Numbered from the stretch's first letter, positions 31,733 to 43,888 are shown. The stretch: DNA of 64,000 nucleotides from Turnera subulata (GCA_028386065.3 JAKUCV010001989.1:76235-140234), one strand, 5' to 3'. Made by a program: numbers and translations. The notes: generated by a model not told the origin, from the sequence alone.

Positions 31733-34130
31733 GCCCAAAGAGTGATGACAATGATTTTAATCTCGGTAGTGGAGAGCTGTTCAGTAAGCTCAATGAACCA
31801 ATCGCCAAGAGCATCCGAGGACGAATGGGGAAGAGAGAAATATTTCCTTTGCCACACTTCACATCTCTTCGGGCAGTCCCTGAACAAATGCATGGCGTTT
31901 GGAGTTTGCAAAGGGGACAATCTACCAGCACATCCACATGTCTTGAAATGAGCAAAAGACGAGTGGGGAGAGTGCCATGGACAAATTGCCAACAAAAGTG
32001 TCGAACCAGAGGAGGTATGCTCAGAGACCAAATATACTTTCAAACTGGAGATGGGGAGCTGAGTGAAAATTTGTGAGAAATAGCCCGATAATAGCCACTT
32101 CGGACAGTATAACTCGCACTAGAAGTGTGAGGCCAGCAGAAAAAATCCTGAATAGCAGATGAACTTAAAGGGATATTGAGGATGGACTGTGAGTCAGAGA
32201 CTAAAAAATTTGATAAAATTTGGTCTTGGTGCCACTATCGTGTGTCTTGGTCAATGAGAATTCAGACAGTGGAAGAGTATTAGGATTAGCATCACTCACA
32301 AAGGTAAAGGACTCACCATGTAGCCAAGGATCACCAAGGATGCGAACAGTACTACCATCACCAATTATCCAACCTCCCCTATTGATTAAGATCTTATGAC
32401 CATGTACGATACTCCTCCACACATAGCTTGATCTATATCCATCATTAGCATGCAGAAAATGTTGCCGGGGAAAATAACGAGCCTTGAAAGTTTGGGCAAA
32501 CAAAGAATCCGGAGCATTGATAATCCGCCATGCCTGTTTATCAAGCATAGCCTGATTGAATAAATCAAGCTGACAGAAACCGAGTCCTCCATGCTTCTTG
32601 GATTGGAAAATCTTGTCCCACGAGACCCAATGAATTCCCCTCCTATCAGATGAGTGATTCCACCAGAATTGTCCGATCAAGTTCATCACAAATAGAGACT
32701 GGTAGCTGGAAGCAGCTCATAAAATAGGTAGGGATGCTCTGGACAATAGCTTTGATAAGAATTTCCTTACCAGCTCGAGATAGGATCTTCTCCTTCCATC
32801 CACTCATCTTCTTATGGACACGATCACACACTGATGAAAATATGGCTTTCTTGGACCGACCAAGCATTATTGGCAAACCGAGAAACTTTTGAAACCTATC
32901 CACTGCCTTAAAACCAATCCGTCGCTGGACATGAGTAACTGCATCTTCACTCAAATTTCGGCTTGTGATGAATTCGAATTTGTCAAAATTAACCCGCTGC
33001 CTTGATGCTTGTTCATAAGCTCCAAGAATAGCCAAAATAGCATCAATTTCGCGATCATTGGCCCGAACAAACAGCACACTATCATCAGCAAATAAAAAAT
33101 GGCTTATGGGATTAGCGTCGCGGCATATACGTGCACCATGTATAATGTCATGCCGCTCTGCATCCAGGGGTAAAGCTGAGAAGCCTTCTGCATAAAGTAA
33201 AAAAAAGATAGGGAGAGAGAGAGGGTAACCCTGACACAACCCACGCCCAGGGGAAAAAAACAGTAGTGGGCTTGCCATTGAGGAGTATCGAATATGAAAC
33301 AGAACGTACACAATGCATGATTAATGTGACCCATCTGGAATGGAAGCCCAACTTTAACATAATACTTTCCAGAAAATCCCGCTCTACCTTATCATAAGCC
33401 TTGCTCATATCTAGCTTCAAGCTAAGAACACCTTTCTTTTCCTTTCTTTTTTCCTCATGTAATGAAAAATCTCAAAAGCTAGTAGTGCATTATCTGTGAT
33501 CATTCTCCCCGGAACAAATGCACTCTGAGCTACACTAATAATAGAGGGTAAATCAAGTTTTAGACGATTAGCAAGGACTTTAGACACAATTTTATATAAA
33601 ACATTACACAAGCTAATTGGACGAAACTCACTAGGACTCACCGGTGTTTTTATTTTTGGAATAAGAACTACAAAAGTGGAATTTAAAGAAGACAAAGAAG
33701 AATGACCATTTAAACATGAAAGAAGAAAAGTAGAAATATCAGTACCAAAAATATCCCAGTATTTTTGAAAGAAGATTGCAAGCATGCCATCTGGACCAGG
33801 TGCTTTTAGAGGATGCATTTGATCTAGAGCCTGGAGAATTTCATCACGGATAAAAGATTTTAAGAGTTGCTCATTTTGAACTGGAGTAACTTTGGAAGAA
33901 ACATAATTCAAAACGGGCTGCATGTCGCGATCACCATCCGAGGTGAAAAGGTCGAAGAAATACTGGTTGAGAATAGAGCCCATAGTAGAAGGATTGTTTT
34001 GCCACTGTCTCGATATGTCATTAATGCCCTTGAAAAAATTTCTTTTCTTCCCTTGATAAAATTTCTTTTCTTCCCTTAATAAAATTTCTTTTATGCCATA
34101 CGGATCAAAATTCATAAAAATTGAGTACAA
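31733..34130 (-). pseudogene. LINE (L1-type) ORF2 fragment: RT and zinc-knuckle region
   Basis: Minus-strand order: K-A-P-G-P-D-G and I-S-L-C-N-V-L-Y-K-I-V-S-K-V-L-A-N-R (RT fingers) with Q-S-A-F-V-P-G-R and T-D-N-A-L at 34130-33417. Next come L-D-M-S-K-A-Y-D-K-V-E-R, Q-G-Y-P-L-S and the catalytic F-A-D-D-S (33420-32646), then the thumb and G-G-L-G-F. Last is a zf-RVT-like region L-F-R-D-C-P-K-R near 31880. Frames change at about 33417, 33150 and 32660. The 5' part (endonuclease) is absent at 34130; the 3' end is cut by the Athila LTR at 31728. It is inactive. Confidence 0.85.
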
Positions 34131-34194
34131 TGACTACATTTAAAAATCAAGGCGAGAACACGACCAAAAATTCACTTTTTCCTAATGTATCAAA

Positions 34195-34342
34195 ATATAA
34201 TATTGGTTGAGGGTTGGCTTAGTTGATTGAGGTTCAGTAAGCACTCCCGTTAGGTTGAGAGTTCAAACCCCACCAACTATCCCTCTTGGTGGGTAATCTG
34301 TAAATACCACTGTAAGTGCTCGTTGAGCCCAGTGGTTTGTCC
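34195..34342 (+). mobile_element. tRNA-derived SINE, split by an hAT element
   Basis: TTGGCTTAGTTGATTGAGG (box A-like) and GAGTTCAAACCCCACC (box B-like) are spaced as in a pol III promoter. A 3' tail (gtgggtaatctgtaaatacc... gagcccagtgg) follows, continuing after the hAT insertion at 35288-35318 (tggccgggactgagag). It does not fold as a full tRNA, so I call a SINE. Confidence 0.65.
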
Positions 34343-35279
34343 TAGCGGTGTAAACGAGTTGAGCTATTCATGAGCTACTTGGGATTGGCTCGCTTGAGGC
34401 TCGACCTGGGCTCGTGTTTATCGAGATTGAGTCGAGTGAGTCGAGCTCAAACTTGACAATATTAGGCTCGTTAGGCTCGCGAGCCTTATCGAGCTCCACT
34501 AATTTTTTTCTTGTTAAATATTGTGGCCCACTTGGTTGATTTCATTTTTATTAAGTGTTGAGGCCCATCTGTTTGATTTAGATTGTTACCTATAATTGAG
34601 CTGGGTCACTTTAATCATTTTTCAGCCCAAATTTACAGCGGTTAAGATGAAATCCGAACTTCAAAAGTAATAAATGAATCAAAACAACCATAATACTCTC
34701 AGTTTCTTACTCGCCTCTTTCCTATAGCTAAACTTAATCGGTTTATTTAAAAAATTCACAGTAGCAATTAAAATTTCTCAACGCATCCTACATATAACCA
34801 CCAACCCAAGTCAACAACTATTCCTCTCCGCCCTTCTCCGCCTCTTGCAGCCACTTTATCAAGCACGCATATCCATGACTGCTGCGCCACCAGACCAAAG
34901 CCGAGAAAGGCAATCACTAATTGGAGCGATGAAAGAGATTGCATGCTGCAATCTTTGAAAAGAAAAGGATGAATATTTTTCCTTCCCTCGAAGCCAATCA
35001 AATCTATTGGAGGTTGGTTTTAGTAGTTGTCACCGTTAAATCGATTTAAGTGTTTCAGCTTAGTTTGAGATTTGAAGATAGGAAAAGGGAGTTGTATGGG
35101 TGCATGGCAAGTAGCTGGGAATTGAGTGCCACAGTATCAACCTAGACGAGTCTTATCGAGCCTAATCGAGCCGAGCTCGAGCAAGGGAATTCTTTGTCGA
35201 GTTCGAGCTTGGCATTTTTTTAACGAGCTCGAGTCGAGCTTGCCAATACTCGGCTCGACTCGTCTCGTTTGCACCCATA
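34343..35279. mobile_element. Non-autonomous hAT element, 937 bp
   Basis: Ends TAGCGGTGTAAACGAG and the complement TATGGGTGCAAACGAG. Target duplications are GTTTGTCC (34335-34342) and GTTTGCCC (35280-35287), 8 bp with one mismatch. Both subterminal parts are full of gagctcgag/ctcgagc words in either orientation. There is no transposase frame. Confidence 0.85.
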
Positions 35280-35318
35280 GTTTGCCCTGGCCGGGACTGA
35301 GAGAACCTCACCTCCAGG
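35047..35318. repeat. Segmental duplication, copy 1 (hAT right part plus SINE tail)
   Basis: Starts taagtgtttcagcttagttt and runs through the right end of the hAT, its target duplication and the SINE tail. It matches 36196-36470 at an offset of 1149 bp. Because the hAT target duplication is included, the two copies descend from one insertion. Confidence 0.85.
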
Positions 35319-36172
35319 GTCCGTACTATTTTAAAAATATCGTTCGGGGGTCTGTACTATTTTTTGTCCCTTTTACGGGTATATACTCTTATTTTTCGCC
35401 CCTTTTAGGGGTCTCGGGCAATCCATGTCATCAGTAGGGCTGCCCGAGACTCCTAAAAGGAACGAAAAGTAAGAGTACAGACTCGTAAAAGGGACAAGAA
35501 ATAGTGTAAACCATCAAACGATACTTTTGAAATAGTATGGACCCTAAACTCGTGCACAACCCCTAGGGAAACTACAGTAAAGTCGAAAATGGCCATAACT
35601 TCTTGGTCAGAACTCGTTTTGGTTCAAATTTTTTTACTCGTTCTTATTTTAACATGGTCTAATAGATAGTATTAGTCTCCACACATAGCTCGAAATTTGA
35701 AAAATTCGCATAAAACTCGTGCCGTAAATTAAAAAATGGCAATACTTCTCTTCCAGAACTCGTTTTGGTTGAAATTGTTTTCCTCGTTCTTATTTTAACA
35801 TGGTATAAAGGATAGTATCAGTCTCCACTCTTATCTCGAAATTTGAAAAAATAGCAAAAAACTAATGTACTAACCCCTAGGAAAACGACCGAGAACAAGA
35901 AAATAGCCATAATGAGTTATTAGTTTCGGACGAGAAGTTATAGGGTCCTTACTATTTCAAAAGTATCGTTTGGGGGGTCTGCACTATTTCTTGTCCCTTT
36001 TACGGGTCTGTACTCTTATTTTTCGTTTCTTTTAGGGGCCTCGGGCAGCCCCACTGATGACATGGACTGCCCGAGATCCCTAAAAGGGACGAAAAATAAG
36101 AGTATAGACCCGTAAAAGGGACAAAAAATAGTACAGACCTCCAAACTATACTTTTGAAATAGTACAGACCCT
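35316..36172. mobile_element. Composite of two palindromic MITEs around a repeated core
   Basis: 35316-35545 and 35942-36172 are each about 230-bp fold-back units: AGGGTCCGTACTATTT... ggtctcgggca... tgcccgagac... AATAGTATGGACCCT, with arms of about 100 bp. Each is nearly its own reverse complement. The core 35546-35941 holds a 146-bp direct repeat (aactcgttttgg at 35611 and 35757). No coding sequence is present. Confidence 0.8.
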
Positions 36173-36195
36173 ATATATATATATGCGATTTACCC

Positions 36196-36470
36196 TAAGT
36201 GTTTCGGTTTAGTTTGAGATTTGAAGAAAGGAAAAGGGAGTTGTATGGGTGCAGGGCGAGTAGTTGGGAATTGAGTGCCACAGTATCAACCTAGACGAGC
36301 CTTATCGAGCCTAATCGAGCCAAGCTCGAGCAAGGAAATTCTCTGTCGAGTTCGAGCTTGGCATTTTTTTAACGAGCTCGAGTCGAGCTTGCCAATACTC
36401 GGCTCGACTCGTCTCGTTTGCACCCCTAGTTTGCCCTGGCCCTGGGCTGGGAGAGCCTCCCCTCCAGGAG
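36196..36470. repeat. Segmental duplication, copy 2
   Basis: Matches 35047-35318, beginning taagtgtttcggtttagttt and ending gcctcccctccagg. It holds the right half of the hAT (GTTTGCACCCCTA end and GTTTGCCC flank) without a left half, so it is a duplicated fragment and not a separate transposition. Confidence 0.85.
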
Positions 36471-36474
36471 CGAG

Positions 36475-36720
36475 TATAGGGGGAGCAAAGGGGGCCAGGC
36501 CCGCCCTAGAATTTTTTTTTTATTATATATAGTAATAATTTTTCATAAATTGCTTGTTAGCTTGGTGGATAGCTGCATGTTACATAACCGTTGGGTTCGA
36601 GTCTTGGTATTGATTTTGTTTTCTTATTTTTGCCAAACAATATAATTCAGCCCTTATTAATCCAAAAAATAATATATTTTGACCCCCCTTAAAATTTTAT
36701 TCTGGATCCGCCCCTGCTCC
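36475..36720 (+). repeat. SINE-like dispersed repeat
   Basis: gggggccaggcccgccctag at the left and ttctggatccgcccctgctc at the right bracket a tRNA-like segment: TTAGCTTGGTGGATAGC (box A-like) and TTGGGTTCGAGTCTTGG (box B-like). It resembles widely dispersed plant repeats; the class is uncertain. Confidence 0.45.
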
Positions 36721-36735
36721 CCTCAACCAACTTTT

Positions 36736-36763
36736 TAATAATAATAATAATAATAATAATAAT
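36736..36763. repeat. (TAA)n microsatellite
   Basis: About nine uninterrupted TAA units. Confidence 0.9.
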
Positions 36764-36903
36764 GGCACTTGCACATTCTGGTGGCATTTGCACATGCTGC
36801 TAAGAATTCATGGAAAACGAAGATCCCATCTTGTCACGGAGGCCTGTGATGCATTTGCATTGCATATAGAATTCTTTTTGAAAAAATTATATGCCTAAGA
36901 AAT

Positions 36904-37985
36904 GGATTGGGCTCCTCTCCTGTTGGGAGTAACAGGAGAGATCCTGTTATTTCAATCTCAATCGTTAGATTACATCTAATGGTTCTAAATTATTTTATAT
37001 TTAAAAGATAACTTTTCAACCCTAATTTTCTTTACTTTTTTTTTTCCATTAATCGATCACAAAAACAAAACAACTCATTAATTTTTTTCCTTTTTTCACA
37101 TATACTCTTTATTCTCTTATTTTTTGTCTTCAACATGTGAAGGAAATAAAAAATCTCCATGCATAGTAGATTTGCTGTAAACTTCAAAAAAAATTTAATC
37201 ATTAAAAAAAAAGAATATGAACCTTTCGTCCTACTTAAGAAACTGAAGATTGTTTATTCATCAAACATTTTCTTGGTTATAATCCTATACGCTAACTTCA
37301 TTTTCATACAAGGGGAACATAATATAATTACAGGCATTGAGCATTAGTTCTGCAGTACATCATCACCTGTTTCCATATACTTCAATTCAGTCCATATTGC
37401 TTCAGGCCAGAAGATGTTGCAGTTCCCGCTCCATCCTGATGTGTGCCTTGTCCACCTCTCAAATCAAAAGTCTTCACTTTGAAGAAGTCATTAGTCTTGA
37501 TCAAGCCAATTCCACGGAATAACAACTATTAACAGAAGATAAGTATAAAAAGGAATAATAGGCCTGGTTAGATATAAAGTATTGGAACCATATAAAACAC
37601 GTTCACCAGGATTGTCCCCGGTGGAAACTAAGAAATAGAAATAAATTTACTGGAAATCCAGTATTCATGTGATTTTTTTTGTTTCCTTTTAAAGGTTGAA
37701 GAGAAGAAACAGGAGAATCAAGCATTCATGTGATTTTTTTTGTTTCCTTTTAAAGGTTGAAGAGAAGAAACAGGAGAATCAAGCGCATGCCTGAAAAAAA
37801 AGAGAAAAAATTAAATGAGTTGTTTTGTTTTTGTCCTCGGTTAAAGAAAAGAAGAACAATAAATGAGGGTTGAAAACTTATCTTTTAAATATAAAATAAT
37901 TAAGAACTATTAGATTTAATTTAATGGTTGAGATTGAAATAACAGGATCTCTCCTGTTACTTCCAACGGGAGAGGAGCTCAATCC
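36904..37985. mobile_element. MULE, 1082 bp, with perfect 9-bp target duplication
   Basis: Inverted ends GGATTGGGCTCCTCTCCTG and GGATTGAGCTCCTCTCCCG extend for about 180 bp. The target duplication CTAAGAAAT is exact at 36895-36903 and 37986-37994. There is no transposase. The interior may hold a captured fragment: the minus strand of about 37510-37380 reads G-L-I-K-T-N-D-F-F-K-V-K-T-F-D-L-R-G-G and so on to a stop, ending L-K-Q-Y-G-L-N. I do not recognise it. A 61-bp unit (attcatgtgatttttttt...) is tandemly repeated at 37663-37723 and 37724-37784. Confidence 0.9.
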
Positions 37986-37994
37986 CTAAGAAAT

Positions 37995-38545
37995 TAATTA
38001 AGTACTATAATAAATTCTCGCGACGAATAAAGAGCACAATAGTCTAATTGATGGGACGACTTGGAATTCAGTGAATGATTGGGTTAAATTATAGTAGGTA
38101 AATGTGGACAAGTGGAAAAGCAGAACCCAGTACATAAATTAAGCAAGGCAACTGCACTTTCTCCTTTCCATGCATAGCTGTATTATGCATATTGTAAATT
38201 GTTTCATCATTGACATTGACTTACACTCACCAGCTAGGAAGTTAAGAAATAAATAATCTTTTTGGGCCGATGTGCCAAGAGCCAGCGACATGATGTTAAA
38301 TAGTAGGCAGGTTCCCTCAAACTAACGTACACAATAAATGCAAGATTGAAAAGAGACAAAAATCATGTGTCAGGTGCTTGAAATATTCCGGGTAAGTAAC
38401 TAATTGCAGATCATTTTTTTGAGGAAAACTAATTGCAGATCATGAAGATTAATTAATTCTTGGAACCATTACACGAAGGAGACTTGACTTCATTTCCTCT
38501 GAGTCTTGGATGTACTTGACGAACTCTAGTGCTGAAAATGTGAAA
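37995..38545. other. Intergenic stretch, nothing recognised
   Basis: AT-rich sequence between the MULE and the large hAT. The only repeat is a short aactaattgcagatcat phrase present twice (near 38397 and 38425). Confidence 0.5.
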
Positions 38546-38811
38546 GGTTTAATTAGGGCTGCAAATGAGCGGAGCCGAGTCTTGGCTCGTGAAAATTTGA
38601 TCAAGCTCAAGCTCAGCTCGTGTTTATTTCGAGCCTAAATTTTGAGCTCAAGCTCGACTTAGCACATTTAGTAGGCCTTATTGAGCTATAAACGAGACAA
38701 TAATTACAAGTCAAGATCGTGAAAAATATATATTTTTTAATTAATAATTTAAGTAATCAATCATATTAACTATTATATCATACAAAATTAGAAGTATTTT
38801 ATGTAACAGCC

Positions 38812-41574
38812 CGGGTAATTTTTAAGTTTTTACCATCACCGTAAAATTTATTTCACAGTTATTTACCATAAAAATTAATCTTGGGTAATTAATTTATGGT
38901 AATTCGTGCATCGGATTCCGAAACCGAGCCTTGTCCCACGCTCGGGATTTTTCTGCGGATTTATCGGACCAAGTTGGAATTTTTCGGTTCCAGGAATCTT
39001 TAGAAAAGTCAGGAATAACCCCGAATTATCGGGCCAGAAATAAAGTCAAGGGGGTACATTAGTTATTTTCTGGTCCGGACGGGACACGACCCACAAGCTG
39101 CACAGCACGAGGCAGCCGCCACTCACTGTGAAGCTTGTGAGTGGACTGTGCCACCCGTGCATCGCCAGTTGTAGCCCTTGAATTCTTTCTTTTTCTTTTT
39201 CCCTGCACCACCTCTTCATTTTCACTCTGCCTACAACCACCTCACCCTCTGCAATTCCCGTAACCTCCTTCCTGCAACTAAACCGATTATAGCAAAAAAT
39301 AAAAAAACAACAACAACAACATAAAAACAACACACACCACCCAGAACGCTGTCGTTTCCCCTCTCCCCTTCTTCTTTTCTTTTCTTTTTCTTTCAGCCGC
39401 CACCACCACCTTGAGCCACCACTGTCGGCCACCACCACACCACCTCTCCACCACCAGCACACGCCGCCAACCAATTTTCCTTCCCCTCTCTGCCGTGACA
39501 CCGCCACTATCCTCCCCGCTGCAGATTGTAGCAACCACGCCGACAGACGCCCGAGACCACCTTCTCGTCGCGCCACGTCGACCGCCGTCCCTGCTCGTAC
39601 GATCTCCCCGCTCGTGCCGCCTTCTCGCAGCCGCCTCGTCCCCTCCTCGCCGACGCCTCGCTTGCTTGGTCTCGCCGTGCCGCCTTGTTCCGTCGTCGAG
39701 CTCGCCGTTGCAAGGTGAGCTGCGGGTCGATGGTGACCCATTTGAGGCGGGTCGACCCGCGACCCGGATGCTTTGCGGGTTGAGTCTCGCGGGCTGGGCC
39801 GAGACTGAGATGGGTTGAATTGTGTTGGGCTGGGTCGGGTTCCAAGCCTGCGTGTGGGCTTGAGTCTGGGCTCCTGGTTGGGGCCTGGGCTTGGCACTAT
39901 GCATGGTCTGGGCTGACACTAAAGGCCCAGTCCGAATTTAATTAAAAAAAAGAAATATTCTGGAAAAATAAAATAGATATAATTTTGGGAATTAAAATAA
40001 TTTGTGTTCTGGAGGAAAAAATATATAAATGTGATAACGATAGACGAGTAATTAATTAGAGGAGATAATCATGGAAAAAAATAATAATAGTAATTAATAA
40101 TTTTAGAAAGTACATACTTATAGAAATAAATATGGAAAGGGTATTATCAAAGTAGGAATGAATATAGTATTATTTTTATCAACTAGAAATAAATGGTGAA
40201 TGATGATGATAATGGAGAATTAACCCGGGGAAGTAACCGAGACGAGTTAGTATTTCTTTTTCGGTATATAGTAGTGGCATGACATTGCATATCACTTATG
40301 TGTGCATATTATTTCTTTGATATAGGAGTTGATAACGAGCAGATACCTGAGGAACCGGACTTGAAGTCTGTGGGGCATTTCCAAACTTGATAGTTGGCTA
40401 AGGTGAGGATGGATAACCTTGGATATGTGCCTGTAATACTGTGTTTGATTTTGTTGTTTGATTCAACTGCTGAATTGATTATTGACTGCTATATGATTGC
40501 TATGGAATTGTTGATGGTTATTGTTTGCTATTTGATTGCTGTGGATATTGGCGTGATGTTGCTGGATTGTGTTGTTGGATAGTGGTATTGTGAGTAACCA
40601 TTGAACTGTTGTAAATAGTGATATGAGATTGTTGGTTGGTTGAGCCTGTGGATTAATCTGAGATAATAAAAAGTTGAACAATTGATGATAGAGTAATGGA
40701 ATTGGAATTGAATTTGAGATGATGATATAATTGTCACGTGGAAAGTAGTGGTACGACTGGATGGTTAGAGACTAGTTCTGTGGTGTCATGGCCGGTTTGG
40801 TTGGTTGTTGGGGATGTTGATCCCGGATGATGTTGTTATTGGGATGATGATCCCAGATTTGTGATATTGGGATGTTGATCCCGGATTTGTTGATATTGGG
40901 ATGTTGATCCCGGATTGTTGGTATTGGGATGTTGATCTCGGATTGTTATTTGGCCTGGCATCCAGAATTAGTTAATAACCAGGTATGACCCTAGCTTGTC
41001 CAGTGATGGGGCCCGGAAGATAAATTTGGTAATAAAAATAATAAGCATTCTTTTGGTCTTGGCTTAGTTATGTTTTAGTAAGACTCTTCTGTTGTGTTGT
41101 TTGTGTTGGATTCTTCTGTTGTGTTGGCTGTGTTACTTCGAAAGTATTACAGTTGATTATATATCTTTGTTTATCCTTCGTCGGTGAGCACTTCGGACTC
41201 ACCCCTCACCTGCGGGGTTTCATCCCGTAGGTTTGGTTGCTTCGTAGTTCAGGTACTATGTGCGTTGGCTGCTGCTTTCTTCTCCACCTGACTCTGGATC
41301 CATACCCCGCTGCATGTGCATAAAGTCTTCCGCTGCTGTTCTGTTGCATATGTTGCTGTATTTTAATTCCGTTGTTGTTGCTTGCTCCTTTCTCTGTTGT
41401 TGTTGTATGATGTGAACTGTGTATTGCTGAATAATGGTCTCCGAGCATGGGTGACAAATGTATTATATGGATTGCTGTTGTAAACTACTTGTGAATTGTA
41501 TTGTAATCCCTCTTAATAAGAATAGTTTCGGCACATGTTTACTGTGTATGGTAAATACGGGTCGGGGCGCTTCA
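38812..41574 (+). repeat. Gypsy solo LTR, 2763 bp
   Basis: TGTAACAGCCCGGGTAATTT to CGGGTCGGGGCGCTTCA, with TTTTA as an exact 5-bp target duplication on both sides (38807-38811, 41575-41579). No internal region is present, so it is a solo LTR. It contains a GC-rich part (39050-39900), an internal tandem repeat (ttgggatgttgatcccgga, about 40815-40950, five units) and ggtgagcacttcggactcac near 41184, a phrase I link to Tekay-type chromovirus LTRs. Open frames in the GC-rich part are not genes. Confidence 0.85.
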
Positions 41575-41813
41575 TTTTATTAAAAAAATAATGATAGAAA
41601 TAATTTTTAAAAGATGATAGATTTTTTATATTCAATAAAAACTAAAATTAAATCATCATTCAAGATTTTAAAATAAAAAATTAAATAAAAAACATATTGG
41701 CAAAATAATAGATATTCCTCATGAATTATAATAAATAAAATTTCAGCAATGCAAATAATAATAAAAAATATTAGTCAATATTAGATGAGGACATATATTT
41801 ATTGGGTCAATCA

Positions 41814-43888
41814 TATTTTTGGTCCCTGTGTTTGCCGCTTTGAACATTTTTCATCCCTGTGTTGCAAAAAGCACATTTTTCATCCTCATGTTTATTTTTT
41901 GGAACATTTTTCATTATCAGCCGATTTTTCGGCCCGAAAATGCTGACGTGTCACCTTTTTTTTGACACGTCAGCGATGTGGGTCCCACCCAAAACCGGAA
42001 ATGCCCAACCCATTCTCATGCGCCCGACCCGTTTCGCCCCACGGGTCTTGCCCATTTTCCGCCTACTCAATGACACAAACACCCCCGCAACTGATTTGAA
42101 TTAAGAAAAAAAAAACCTACCATTTTAATAATTTTTTTTATCCAAACATTTTTTAAAATATGGAAAAATTTAAAAAAAATCATTTTTAGAAGTGGTGTTC
42201 GAGAATAATTTTGTTGAAAGATTCTATTCAAATTATTTTCAAATATGAAGATATATATATTACCGAACCCAAATTAAATTGCACCCACTTAAAAAAAAAC
42301 TTTGACCCAAATTAAGTTCCCAAATCTACGAAAATTAAAAAATTTTTTAAAGAAACTAATTATGATAGGAAGAGAATTAATTATCAATTAATGAGATTAA
42401 AGCCTCCAGATCAAATCATCATCTCTTTCATTAAATTGCACCCATTTAAAAAAATTTTGACCGAATTAACTTGCAAAAATTATAAATTTTAAAAGGAAAA
42501 CTACTATAAAAAAAAATCTTAAAAGGAAACTACTTATGATAGGAACTCTTTAATTGATAGTTAATTACTCTTAATAATTGTTGTTTTAATTTCGGAGGTA
42601 GTTTCTGGTTTAGTAGTAGAGAAAGTAGCTTTAGTTTCTAACCTAGGCTGCCGTCTTGGCCGCGTCGGCAACCGGGAGCGGAGGTGGTGGTACCCGCGGT
42701 TGGGGTCCCAGATATGCTACTGCAGACCTTCCTCCGTCGAGTCCAGCCCCGATAAGTTTCTTAAGCGCCCTATTCAAACCAAAAACCACAAAAAATGTCG
42801 TCTGCTCCTCCTCAATCTGATTCAACTGTCGTCAATCGATCCATCATCCCGTTTCCAGCACGTGGAGCACCGGCTCAGCCCCTGCCTTTGTCCCTGCTTT
42901 TGCTCCTCCGCCGCCGCCACAGGAGCCGGAGTCTTCAACGTCGGCTCGGCCGGTGCAGGGGGTTGAGAAAGAACAACCTCCGCCGGCGGAGAAGGGAAGG
43001 ATAGAGACAAAGAAGCGGCGGAGGTGACGGTGGTCGGGGCTTACTCTTCCTCTTTCTTTCCTCCTTTGTCTTCCCGATTTTGTTGCTAATCGGGTTTTGG
43101 TTTTGTGTTTATGGCGGGTTGTGCGTGTTTGTTACGGATTTGGTGGTCGGGATTGTTGGATTCCGGCAGCAGATTGGTGATGCTCGAGTTGTTTGTGTGG
43201 ATTTCGAGCAATGGAATGTTGGGTTTGGATTTGGACAGTGTGGATTTGGTTTGGACAGAAGAATTCGTTCACAAATTCGCCGAGAAGAGAAAACTCAAGG
43301 CGATTAATGGTGAATGGTTGAGAGAATTGATGTAGGGAGCTGCATTCATCTCCATGGCACTGGTATCGGCCAAAGAGCCAAACTCCAGCCCTATTTAAAG
43401 AAAAAAAAATGAACATAGATTCACCTTAAGAGTCTACAAACACAAGAATCAACGCATACAAACAACCCAAAAAACAAATTGAAGAACGAAAAAACAAATC
43501 TCGCCAAACGGATATGGAGATGGGGGTGGGGATGGCGACGGTGAAGGGGGATAAAAAAAAAAAGTTATTAAAATGGTAGGTTTTTTTCTTAATTCAAATC
43601 AGTTGCGGGGGTGTTTGTGTCAATGAGTAGGCGGAAAACGGGCAAGATCCAGGGGCGAAACGGGTCGGGCGCATGAGAATGGGTTGGGCATTTCCGGTTC
43701 TGGGTGGGACCCACATCGCTGACGTGTCAAAAAATAGGTGACATGTCAGCATTTTCGGGACAAAAAACCGGCTGATAATGAAAAATGTTCCAAAAAATAA
43801 ACACAAGGATGAAAAATGTGCTTTTTGCAATACAGGAATGAAAAATGTTTAAAGCGGCAAACACAGGGACCAAAAATATGATTGACCC
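41814..43888. mobile_element. MULE with about 320-bp inverted repeats, possible Pack-MULE
   Basis: Both ends read GGGTCAATCATATTTTTGGT inward. A perfect 10-bp target duplication, TATATTTATT, lies at 41804-41813 and 43889-43898. The TIRs run to about 42135 and from about 43560. Between them is a GC-rich block (42640-43080) unlike the AT-rich surroundings. One plus-strand frame there reads A-P-A-F-V-P-A-F-A-P-P-P-P-P-Q-E-P-E, then E-K-G-R-I-E-T-K-K-R-R-R and a stop. Another segment near 43240-43335 reads E-E-F-V-H-K-F-A-E-K-R-K-L-K-A. These could be captured gene pieces; I cannot name the donors. No transposase. Confidence 0.85.

Noticed and set aside
34203..34275. tRNA gene
   Set aside because: A- and B-box-like motifs are present but the sequence does not form the acceptor and anticodon stems; it fits a SINE head.
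36545..36615. tRNA gene
   Set aside because: Same reasoning; only pol III boxes are recognisable and the repeat is dispersed-type.
39046..39919. Minus-strand ORFs of 210 and 283 codons
   Set aside because: They lie in the GC-rich part of a solo LTR with exact target duplications, are R/G/A-rich, overlap each other in different frames and match nothing known.
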